From Tyto alba (Eukaryota; Chordata; Aves; Strigiformes; Tytonidae), in NCBI RefSeq assembly GCF_018691265.1, contig NW_024881313.1, positions 644,501 to 708,500 of the forward strand: DNA of 64,000 nt. Direction: 5' to 3'. Both the position numbers and the translations under genes were made by a program. Below, piece by piece: positions 11,301-21,782 of the stretch. The notes under the pieces are model-generated. The model ran no database searches. It was not told the DNA's origin and saw only the letters and a program-made list of their open reading frames with translations. Each line of letters begins with the position of its first letter. Within the stretch, counting starts at the first letter, position 1.

Positions 11301-14300
11301 AGCCTAGATCATCTCTCCAGTAGAACTGCACAGTGAGAACCTACATGCTGCTTGGAAACCTCTTTTTTTTCCCCTCAAACATTCACTATATTTACTTGCC
11401 TGTTTACTATATATTCTTTGAGACTATTAATTTATATGGCTTCTGACTAAAGATTCTAACTCCTGGCCTTTATTTCTGTCCCTACATGTGTTCCTTCTTA
11501 TCTTCTGATTTAGTATTCTAACGCTTTCATTTCCAGTTACAAATATTAGTGCTGGTTCCTTCAGCTGATCCATGTCTTCCTCTAATCATGAACCTGCTTT
11601 CCTGTTCTCATTCATGTTCAAGCTCTTAATTTATGGAGTTTTAAAATAATTAGATATGCTTATGCTGTATCTGCTTTTGTCTGTTATTTGCCTATTCATT
11701 TACATAAGTGCAACTCACCTTAGATGCCTCTGTCCGTTTTAGACTTACACCTGCATGTTATTACATGAAGTGCTTCAGCGTGAATTATCTTCTCAGAGTT
11801 ATGTTTATTCTGTCCTCCCCTATCTCTCTCCTCAACAACTTCTGGAGTTCTGAAAGAAGTCGACTACCGAGGGGATGTCTAAATTGAACAGCCTACTGGA
11901 GATAGGCAGACTTGTTTATAATAAGTTTTTGGAAAAAGAACAGTTGAACATTCAAACAGTTGTAAGCCATCAAAATGAACATATATCTGTGTTACTATGC
12001 TATCTGATCACAGTTAGTTTATTTCTTCCCACTCCCATGCTATCATACCTGTCAACCTCCCTGTCTTGTTGGTGCTGTGTCTCAAATTATAGCATACGTT
12101 ATTCAGGACAGAGACTGTCTTTATTTACAGACTCACTGCCAAGAGACCCATGGCCTTGATTAAAGACATTGGATGGTACAGCAATATAGATAATAACTGC
12201 ACTTAAGGGAAGGTCCTAAAACAGCTTCATGGAGGGAAGAATCTTCTGCACAGCCAAGTTTTTTGTACTTTTCCTTTCTGCCACACTACAGATTGAATCC
12301 TGCAAGGGTACGAGCTTTCTGGGGGCTATTGGACTCCTGATTGCACCTTGCAGAACTCTTCACCACAACAGAAGAGAGAGGAGTCTTGTTTTTATTTTCC
12401 TTTTCAGATAAACTTGTAAGGCCTGAAAATCATATTCTAATAGACTTGCCACATTGAAAGAGGAGTGATTTTTGCATAAGAGGTGTTAGAATCTTTGTAG
12501 TACTTGGGGGGCAGGGTGTGGGGGAGAATAATGCTTACCTTTAAACAAAAAAATATACTCCAAGAGAGTAATTTTTAGATGGCATATGTGCAGAGAGAAT
12601 TACAGCGCAGTGCAGAATGGTAGATTACAGTATGTCTTGTTAATGCTTCGGTGCTTAACCTCTAGGAATTGTTTTGAATTAGAATTCAAAATGAAAAGGT
12701 AAAAATCTGAAGATATTTTCATCAAATACCTGAAAGGTCATTTGTGATGTTCTAACTAAACCACCAAATGCTTTTCCTGGTATCAGTGACAGCAAAAAGA
12801 AAAACACACTTCTGCTTAATAGTTTGACAGATTTCATCAAAAGAAGTGACAAGAAGCCCAGGCAAAAAAGGGAGAAGCACTCATTATTATTTAAACAGTA
12901 ACAGTGAAGGCAATGTAGCATAGCTAAAAGAGGGAAAGCACTTTAATTTACAATAAATTTGCAATACTGACTTCATGTCATGTTTTTGCCATCTTGGCAG
13001 TGAATATTAGACTTTTTTTGAAGGTAAAAATCCTCAATATTGTTGTGTCTTAAATGTTCTTCAGGATAAAATAGTTTTAAAATCTAGTAAGGCTATTTTG
13101 ACACTCAGTTGTAGGCTTTTCATTTTGTCTTAATAGGTTTTGCATAATCATAGCGACATAAAACCATAGAAAATATGAAATTACACCTTTTATAAATAAG
13201 CACATCTGCTGGAGGAGATAAAAATATAAGATGGCTTAAAGTTTCCATTAGCTTACCAAGTGCTAGAATGCTACCAGTGTTACTGATAAAATCCATAGTT
13301 TATGTTTAAGTCCTGGAGAGTACCTGTTCTCCAGAATGCGTACACTTTTCCATTTACGTTATAAACATAAAAGTAATTTTACGTGCTGTGAACTCAAGTT
13401 CAGATTGAATCTGGCTGGAGGATGCAATGAGATGAATTAGGTAGGCTGCTCTTAACCTTGTGGACCAGATGAGGTTACGAAACAGTGCAGATGACTGCAG
13501 ATAATATAATGGAAAGGACCTCTCATGTAGTTTTATGTGTTGCCATTGCCAGAACAGGAGGTCACCTCCTCTGCCTTGTTCCTCCTGCTTTAAAAGGAAG
13601 GAAATTTACTTCAACCATTTACTAGGGAAACAAAGAATTTTCCATATTCTATTTAATTTTATTTTCATTTAGCCTAAATGTTATTTGTATTCTTGTATTA
13701 TGTGTTATCATGTATTCTACCTTGTAAATTGGGAACTTGCCCACCTGTAGTGATTGAATGGAAAACTCTTTCATGCACTTAGATACAGAAATAAAGGTAT
13801 CACTCACCACTGGCTAAGTTGTTACGTACCATGTAGCTAGGGCATGCATTACAAAGAGCTTTACTTTTGTTTTTAAGTGACGCATAATGTAATTTTTCAT
13901 GAATATTAGAAAATACCATGTAAAAGTAACTGATCAGTCTAAATGTTCTTTTGCTATATGAGCAGTGTATGCACTGCAGTGATTCATAAGCTGGTCCTGC
14001 CTTATTTTCTCTCCTTTTGTGTAGTTACAACAGCAAGTAGTAAGATTTTACCCCAAACGATTTAAAAACTGAAATTTTCTCACTTCTTCCTTCTTTAAAG
14101 TGTTAATAAGTATCATCTTTCCAAACATATTTTGTCTTGTCTAAGGGTTCTTAAATGTACCAGCATTTAATATCTGAAACTATTTTAACTGTGGTGTTAA
14201 CCTCTGACCCTGTATGTCAAATAGAGTTTAACCAAACATACAAATCATTCTTTTTCTAAGTAGTAAGGCTACAAATTAATACTGAGAGATTATTCCTTAT

Positions 14301-14982
14301 GAAATATGACATGTTTAGGATATCTAGTGAAAACTGGTTTGAGAGATTGGAAAAAAAAAATTCTTCTGTTTCTGCTAAATGTCAGTTTTGGCTAAACCAT
14401 ATTTTTATTAGAAAACTATATGAAGCTTAAGATGGAAAGTCACCAACAGCACATTTCTTTATACTTGGAAGTTAGTGTGAGTTGTTGCATTGCTGAAATT
14501 TGCTACAATTAGAACTGTGGAGCAAATATGCTGTAATATAGGTATCTTCTGCCATTTCAGAGGTGCCCTAGGTTAGCTGAGATACCATCTCAGAGCTACC
14601 AGGTATGGCACAGGACCTACAGGAGACCTGTGTCCCTGTGATACAGAAACTAAATGGTAACCTAGGGCAAAAAAAAATTGCTCTAGACACCTATGTCTTC
14701 ATTTAAAATATTTCCTTGTGGTTGCATGGAGAAACTTGAAAGTGTGACATGCCTGTATTTCACAACCCCTAAAATAAAAAATTATGAAGGTTGCTCCAAA
14801 ACAGTTGGCAGTTCATATTTTCTATTTGGAAGCTTTTTCAGGAAGTTTATAATAGCAGTATTTGAGCAGAATGTTATAGTTAAATGTAGTAGATAACTAA
14901 GGCTTGGACAACATTTTTTTAATTTGAGTCCCATCTCATGTTTTTTCTCCATACATTTGTAAAAAGATTTCCTTCGCTTTTT

Positions 14983-15071
14983 AGTTGTGTTGTTTTGGTT
15001 GGTTGGTTGGTTTGGTTTTGGGTTTTGGTTGTTTTTGTTCATTTTTGTTTTGTTTTGTTTTGTTTTTTTTC
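14983..15071. repeat. GT-rich low-complexity tract
   Basis: G and T dominate the plus strand, including tandem GGTT units around 14997-15012 and tandem TTTTG units around 15044-15063. It forces lysine/asparagine/glutamine-rich open frames on the minus strand (for example 14782-15075), which are composition artefacts. Confidence 0.8.
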
Positions 15072-15373
15072 CCATTTGTAGTCTGTGTAGCTTCTATCTG
15101 CATAAGCAGAATATCTTTTTGTCTGAAATTTAGTTTCAGGTAGATATTTATTCCAAGACATTGGTAGTACAAGCAAAATGACACTTATTGTGCCCAAGTG
15201 TGTAAAGGCTGTGTTGTATCTTGCAGCAGCTCTGAAAAAATGCTGTTTTAAGCATAAATAACCATCATGGTAAAGAGTTCCTTTTTTGAGAACTGAGTTG
15301 TTAGAGAAACTTAAGACATTACAAATTATAACTGCAGCTGGTGTATAGTGAAGCTGCTAAATATATTTCCTGT

Positions 15374-15429
15374 AAAAAAAAAAAAAATAGTTTGTTTGTT
15401 TGTTTGTTGTTTTTTTTTTTTTTTTTTTT
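15374..15429. repeat. Compound A(n)-(TTTG)n-T(n) microsatellite
   Basis: A14 is followed by about five TTTG units and then about 20 T residues. It is a compound simple repeat that is likely to be length-polymorphic. Confidence 0.8.
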
Positions 15430-18400
15430 CATTTTTAACCTCAATAAGTACTTGATTATTTCAGCAAGTTAAAAATGTATGTACTTAAAATACATGACTG
15501 CCAGTTTAACTTGACTTTCAGAATCATCACTCTTCCATAATGAACAGCATTATTCTGGACAATCCCCAAGACAAGCAGAACTATGTGAGAGCTGGATGAA
15601 GAACACAAATTCTGTTTCACAGAAAAAATCAGAATGTAAATTTTTTGATCCAAATTAGAATGAAATTAGAGTCCAAAATACATTCTGTAGGAAATAAATG
15701 AATACTCTGACTCCCCTGTGCTTTAGTAATGTTTCCGTTGGAGAAGAGATACTCACCTGTGAAGTAAACACAGATAACTTTTGAATGTTCTAGCATTTTT
15801 TTTGATGGTTTTAATCTGCATGTAGGTCAGAACCTTCTGCCTTCAGTTTCAATGTATGGTAGAGTATGGAATGGTTATTAAATTCTATTAATCACCTCCT
15901 TTCAAACCTGCTAAAGCTTCTTTGAAATGAAGACATCTGTAAACTGTTGGCTGGAATAATCAACCTAGCTACATACTGATCAGTCATAATACACTGCTCA
16001 GCCCATCTCCCTCTTCTCCTGAGATGACATGTATTTAGGTTGAGCTGTAATTTCTAGCTCTACATTCATAATCAGAAAACTTTGAATTTAAGCTCAGCCC
16101 TTTTCTCCTCAACCTGGACAAGGCTGAGGGTTCTTGGTATTTCACCCGAACTCACAGCTCATCATGAGTGTAAGCAGACATATATTTTGCTGCTAGGATA
16201 TAAGCATCTGTGTTGTGACATTAAGCTTAAAAGATTTTGCACACTTGTCAGTGTTTGTGGCTCTGGGGAATAACAGATTGTGCTTGTTCTTAGTGCTGAA
16301 ATCAGAATATCTCAATAAACTGGGAATGTGCTTTTCATTAGTTTTATCTTAAATCTAGTATAATTTATATCACTTTTTCAGTTTGGAAGTTCTCCCAGTG
16401 TAATAACATGGTTACCATGTGTTTGGAAACAGTACAGTACTCTAGGTTGCCATGGCATTTCCCTATATACAGTGCTGCAAATGCTTATGGCTTTATCTGA
16501 AAATGCTCACTTTCACATGTTTTCACCTGTTAATGTTGTGTTTGTCACTGTATATACTATGAACTAGTAAAATTCCCAGGACATCTGGAGTTGTTAAGCT
16601 GGATGTTTTATCAGCTTGCTCTCTGTGAATATCATCACTGGTGTTAATATTCAAGGTTTCCCATCTATTTCTTCCATCATTATCTCAAACTACCTGTTTA
16701 ATAGTTTAAATGTATATTTAGGACAATGCCAAAATAAACATGCTATATAAATATTATGTTATTTGTATTTCAATAAATTCTTTGCACTCAAGATAATCTG
16801 AGATTTTTGTCACATTCATATAGCCACCCAATTCCAAAATAACATTGCTTGTAACTTCCAGTTGGTATTCTTGTTCATGACAGTAACTGGCAGTGTCTGA
16901 CTGAACAGCGTTAGAGATATCCTTTCTACTAGATAGGAATAGCAAGTAAATTGTTACCACATGGTCTTATATATTTCGCTAAAAAAATATAGTAAAATAG
17001 CATAATTTGACAGTTTCTTTGGGCCAGTTACGTAGCTGATTTGTAGAGAGTAAAGGAAGTAAAAGGAAAGATATAATCTTCTTTCTGTTAAAGTCATCAG
17101 CAAAGCCTACATACATTTTAGACCTGAGGGATACCTCAGATATATTAAAAATATATTTCTCTATGAACAGGGATTTTAAAATGGCATTTTCTTATTCATT
17201 AGACATGCTCCATTTGCATGTTAAGGAATCTATTTTCTTTTGGTAACAGACAGTGATTTTTTTTTTTTTTTCTTATTACTGTTAAATGAGTCAATATTAG
17301 GAGGGGTTAAGCTATGCTTTGTTCTTTCATGTGCACAAGTGGCTATTATGCAGGTGTCATGGTTGTTATCCTTTGTAACTGAGAGCCTGATCTTGTCCAT
17401 AGATTCTTTATTTTAGCATGGAAGTCCTCTTTTTATAATGTTGTGGGTTTTTTTTCCTGTTTATTTTCCTATTTTTCTTGGTCTAGAGCTTTTGCATTTT
17501 TAAGGAATAAGAAAGTTTGGATGGCATCATACATGATAACTTTAAAATTCTGAGCAACAGGTCCAATCAGAGCCTTAGAAATATGTTTATGAAATTTGTA
17601 TACTGGAGGAAAATTACATATTCACAGAGCAGTTACTGAAAAATACCCTGTAGTGATTATGCAGATCCTTGCTCTTTGATTGGCTAATGATAGTTTTCAG
17701 GCAATCACATTAAATGGAATGGCACATTATGGGGTTATTTAAAAATTAACTTGTGCAAATCAGACATTTATAGTCAATCATAATGCAAGGAAGTAGATCA
17801 ATTTTGAGGAAAGAAATAGAATTATTTCAGTAAAGTAATAACCCTTGTGATCAGAAGTGATTTATGTGTCTTTTCTGAAGCTTTAAAAAAAATAAATCAT
17901 CATCCAAGAATGAGAAAACATGAAGAATATCAGTGTAAATGTTAGGCCAAACTGTACTTAAGAGATTTTGGTATTTAGAAAAAGATATGCCATCTTTACC
18001 AGCTCCACCTACATGGCCTCTTTACCAGAAGAATAGGTTTTCGTTTTTCTGTCAATTCAGATTATAGAACATACACTCAAAGACTTTGAGATTACATTTT
18101 GTGGTGGGATTTTCTCACACTGAAGAAGCCATTTCCCTTTGTCTCTCTGTTTCTTTGCCTGGATGCACTTTGAATTTATTTTTCCTGAAATTGTAACTGG
18201 GATGAAAAGTCCAAGTATTAAGTTGAGCAGCTAGGCAATATGCAGATATTTTAAAGATTAATTTGATCTTGCTACTTTTGTTCATTGGCCTTGTGTGGAT
18301 AATGTCAAGGAAATTGTGTGCCCTAGCAGCTGTTCTAAAATAGTCATGGGCTGTTAAAAACTGTGAGGACTTTGTTATCTAATCTATTGCTAGAAGGCGG

Positions 18401-18583
18401 GCTATTTTTCTCAAGAATCTTATAGATGAAAAAAGTTTGATTCATAAGTGCGTTCCAAGAAATGTATGGCAAACTTATGTAATTCCTCTTCCTTGCTTGC
18501 TTCTTTTCACTCCTCATCCCCCCTCAATTTATACACACTTTCCTTGGGTCCCTCCCCTAGGTCAACCTACCTATTGACGTATC

Positions 18584-19151
18584 TGTCCTGGTTTGGGCTG
18601 AAATAGAGTTAATGTTTCTTCTTAGTAGCTAGAATAGCGCTGTGTTTTGATCTCAATATGGGATTTGATATGAGAAGAATGTTGATAACACACTGATATT
18701 TTCAATTGTTGTTGAGATTTCAAGGAATTTTCAACTCCTCACATCCTGCCTGTGCACAAGAAGCAGGAAGGCGAGAGCTCTGGACCCAAATTGGTCAATG
18801 AAATATTCCATATCATGTAATATCCTACTCAGTATATTGAGGGGGGTGGCCAGGAAGAAGCTCTCTCTCTCACTTCTGGGATTGCAATTGCGAGGTCTTG
18901 GTATTTCAGGTTCTCTAGCTGGGAATGGGCTGGGTATCAGTCAATGAGTGGTGAGCAATCACATTGTGCATTGCCCGTTTATACTTTCTATTATTGTTAT
19001 TGTTTTATTTTATTACCATTATTAAATCATTTCTATCTCAACCTGCGAGTCTCCCTTTACCCCTCCAGTTCCCTCCCCCATTTCCAGGTGTGGGGAGGGT
19101 GGGCGAGCAGCTGTGAGGTGTTTGGCTGCCAACCAGGTTCAAACCACGACA
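18584..19151 (+). mobile_element. LTR C: solo LTR of an avian ERVL-like retrovirus (568 bp)
   Basis: It begins TGTCCTGGTTTGGGCTG and ends CAAACCACGACA, the terminal signature of a widespread avian LTR group. It is flanked by an exact 5-bp target-site duplication, GTATC at 18579-18583 and 19152-19156, which fixes both ends and fits the 5-bp duplications typical of ERVL integrases. The TATA region is weak (AGTATATTGA near 18833) and an ATTAAA-type signal lies near 19020, followed by the conserved ATCTCAACCTGCGAG segment. There is no internal region, so it is a solo LTR. Its mutational load is visible (variant TATA, few CpGs), suggesting moderate age. The small open frame at 18944-19198 is incidental. 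Confidence 0.93.
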
Positions 19152-19156
19152 GTATC

Positions 19157-20424
19157 ACATGTATGGGGAATGGTAAGGTGCTTCATGGGATGATGTAACT
19201 TGCATGGTCTTCTTAATCTTCATTAGCATATTCAGGGGTGTCAACTTTAATATGCATTTAATGGGTAATGAAGCATAGGACATTCACTGGACAGATGGCC
19301 CCTGAAACTTTACAAGATGCACCAGAGCGGAACTGTCCTGTCTCCTCCAGCCACATCCTGTGCTACCCAGGCAGCCTTATCAGCTCCAGCCTCCACATTA
19401 TCCACCCTGTGACTATAGTTACATTACTTGCAAGTGTTTGAGACATTCCTTGGCTCAGAGGCTCTTCTCCCCTCCATCCCTTATCTTTACCAAGTTTTGT
19501 TTCTCATCCTTGTTTTCCTCAGGCTGTTTGTCCCAGTCCTGTTTTCAGAGAGCTACAAGCTACAACAAGTCGTCTCTTACGTTTATGCATACAAAAGCAT
19601 TTGTTTAATTAATCCCCTGTAAGATTCATCCTGGAAAACAGTCTTCCAGCTCTAACTGCTGGTAAATTATTTGTATTTTTAAAGCAGGAGAGGTCTGCTT
19701 TTTAAGGCCCATCAACTTCTAATTTAGTGGTGCTGGCTATGAAGGGATTTTTATGTTACTTTGGATAAATGGGCTCAAAGAGAACAGCAGCTTTGCTGAC
19801 TTGATACTCCCCACTTATTTGAATCAATTGAACATCTGGCCCTCTTTGGCCATTTGGACATCTGCCATCTTTTTTCCATTTGATGATTTTGTTTAACTTT
19901 TGTATTTGAGGTACAGGTTTACTGCAAAATTTATCCCAAATCTGAATATATAGGTAGTGGGTGAATAATGGAGACCTAGTGGTATGTATAACGGAGACAG
20001 TGTATCTCACCATGTTACTAAATGCATTATTCCAAGCATGGTTTGCACTGTGCCAAATGTAGTTGCTGGACCTAATATCCTTCCAGAGTCTTGTGTGGAA
20101 CAAGATTGCTTGAATGTTTAGACTCCAGAAATCTATATACTATCTATATCTATAAATAAAGTAAGTTGTGTTCCTCCTTAGTGTTACAGAGAGTCAATGC
20201 ACCAATTATATAACTAGTCTGAAAGTTCAAAGATCTGAAAAGTAAATCTAAGCATGTGGTATTATCTGTTGACTAGAACAATGAATTTCCCATATATGGA
20301 TTTAAGTGAAATAATTGCTGCATATTTATACCAAAATAACGTCCACAGATGTGCAAATAAACATTACAGTTAATGGCTAATTACCAGTAAGCCATTATCT
20401 TCACTATACTTCACTGCACTATAC
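19157..20424. other. Unique spacer between two inverted solo LTRs
   Basis: About 1.27 kb separates the two target-site duplications. It has no LTR or retroviral internal sequence that I can recognise, so the flanking LTRs are independent insertions and not the ends of one provirus. It includes a pyrimidine-rich segment at about 19330-19550 and a 115-codon minus-strand frame (19756-20103) with no recognisable domain. Confidence 0.7.
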
Positions 20425-20615
20425 TACAATGTCTTGGTTTAACCCCAGCTGGCAACTAAGCACCCCACAGCCACTCACTCACTCCCTCCCAGTGGTATGG
20501 GGAGAGAATCAGAAAGGTAAAAGTGAGAAAATGCATGGATTGAGATGAAGACAGTTTAACGGGCAAAGCAAGAGCCGCGTACACAAGCGAAGAAGAACAA
20601 GGAATTCATTCACCA

Positions 20616-20680
20616 CTTCCCAGGGACAGACAGGTGCTCAGCCCTTCCCAGGGACAGACAGGTGCTCAGCCATCCCCAGG
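20616..20680 (-). repeat. 28-bp tandem duplication inside LTR D
   Basis: The unit beginning CTTCCCAGGGACAGACAGG at 20616 recurs exactly at 20644, and a partial third copy (CATCCCCAGG) starts near 20671. The period is 28 bp. It lies between the TATA box and the polyA signal of the minus-strand LTR, so it is in the R or R-proximal region. Confidence 0.85.
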
Positions 20681-20766
20681 ACATCCAGGTTCCGTCACGC
20701 GTAACAGTGACTTGGGAAGACAAACCATCACTCTGAAGATCCTGCCCTTCTTTCCCCTTCCCCCAG

Positions 20767-20775
20767 CTTTATATG
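20767..20775 (-). promoter_or_regulatory. LTR D TATA box
   Basis: CATATAAAG on the minus strand lies in the conserved context CTGCTCAGCATATAAAGC. It is much better preserved than the equivalent AGTATATTGA of LTR C. Confidence 0.6.
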
Positions 20776-21729
20776 CTGAGCAGGATATCATATGGTATGG
20801 AATATCAATTTGGTCAGTTGGGGTCAGCTGCCCCACTGTGTCCCCTTCCAACTTCTTGTGGTCCCCCAGCCCACTCGCTGGTGGGGTGAGAGGCAGAAAA
20901 GGGCTTGGCTCTGTGTAAGCACTGCTCAGCAGTAACAAAAACATCCCTGTGTTATTAACACTGTTTTCAGCACAAATCCAAAACATAATCCCATACTAGC
21001 TACTATGAAGAAAATTAACTGTATCCCAGCCAAAACCAGCATACAAAATAAGGTTTCTAGATATATTGAGAGTTTAGCACTGAATTTGTTGGCACAGTAT
21101 TTGGCACTCCAACAGAATCAGCACACATCAAGTACAGAAGACTAAAGTGACCTTCCAGTACTGCTTTCACTATCTCATTCCTTTGCTGTAAGTCTCAAAA
21201 AATGTACTATCTTTGGTAAGGTCTAGGAGCTGAACTCTGGGAATATAACCTTTGAGTGACAGCTAAAACAGTACTAAAAATGTGAATTTTAGGTCTCCAG
21301 TGTGCAAAGAAAAGGTTTAAAAAATGAATACAATTTGCCGCAAAGGCAAATGGAAAGCACTTTAAATATTTTCTACTGTTGTTCTTACCTTTTTTTTTCC
21401 TTTTTTTTTTTCTTCCTCCCAGAGTCCTTATGGGTCCTTTCCCAAACAGCAGAACAGTTGGAGTTTAGCACTAATATTCACAGGACATTCTAAATCTTCC
21501 TATTGCAACGAGCATGGGGGAAGTAGCAAGAGCAGTAGGCACATAGAGCTTTAGGCTTGGAAGACCGAGCCTTTATTGGAGTGTCACTGTGCTACTTTTG
21601 GGAGCTAGCAGCCAGAATGAATTAGCTACAGGGAGACTGCACAGAAAAGCTGGATGAGTTAGTTTATCCTTTCAACAGGCTGTCTTCAGAACTGTGTTAG
21701 GAAACCTATAGTTCATAGATTTGTTTTTA

Positions 21730-21782
21730 TTTTTTTTTTTTTTTTAAGTCCTAGTAAAAAATTTGTTTTTTTTTTTTTTTTT
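21730..21782. repeat. Paired poly(T) tracts
   Basis: T16 (21730-21745) and T17 (21766-21782) are separated by a 20-bp AAGTCCTAGT-led spacer. Confidence 0.8.

Larger units (their letters stand above)
7567..18578. other. Non-coding AT-rich DNA, no gene recognised
   Basis: No exon, RNA gene or young transposon was recognised. Open frames are under 100 codons and overlap each other. The stretch contains poly(A)24 at 7963-7986, a TA-rich tract at 8269-8300, GT-rich low-complexity DNA at 14983-15071 and an A/TTTG/T compound tract at 15374-15429. The segment 17540-17810 is rich in homeobox-like TAAT/ATTA words and looks like candidate conserved non-coding sequence, but conservation cannot be judged from one genome. 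Confidence 0.7.
20430..21041 (-). mobile_element. LTR D: solo LTR of an avian ERVL-like retrovirus (612 bp, minus strand)
   Basis: On the plus strand it starts TGTCTTGGTTTAACCCCAG and ends CCAAAACCAGCA; read on the minus strand it has the U3-to-U5 order TGCTGGTTTTGGCTGG to GGTTAAACCAAGACA. An exact 5-bp target-site duplication, TACAA, lies at 20425-20429 and 21042-21046. On the minus strand a good TATA box (CATATAAAG, plus-strand 20767-20775) precedes a weak GTTAAA signal (20555-20560) and the conserved CTGTCTTCATCTCAATCC segment. A 28-bp unit is duplicated between promoter and polyA signal. It is related to LTR C but of a different subfamily. It keeps several CpGs, suggesting it is younger than C or less methylated. 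No coding region remains. Confidence 0.93.

Noticed and set aside
13530..13580. AATGGAAAGGACCTCTCATG near 13509 as a CR1 3' fragment
   Set aside because: Only a short GGAAAGGACCTC resemblance exists. The ATTCTATGATT terminal motif and the TCTAGTCCAACC segment are missing.
14782..15184. Minus-strand lysine/asparagine/glutamine-rich frames
   Set aside because: They are created by the GT-rich low-complexity tract at 14983-15071.
19756..20103. 115-codon minus-strand frame between LTR C and LTR D, considered as a retroviral internal remnant
   Set aside because: It has no gag, protease, reverse transcriptase or integrase motif. The separate target-site duplications show the two LTRs are not one provirus.
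21302..21493. Possible exon after a splice-acceptor-like pyrimidine tract ending CTTCCTCCCAG at about 21421
   Set aside because: The tract looks like an acceptor, but the open frame ends about 70 bases later with no donor-like exon end and no protein family signature. Poly(T) tracts are common throughout the window.
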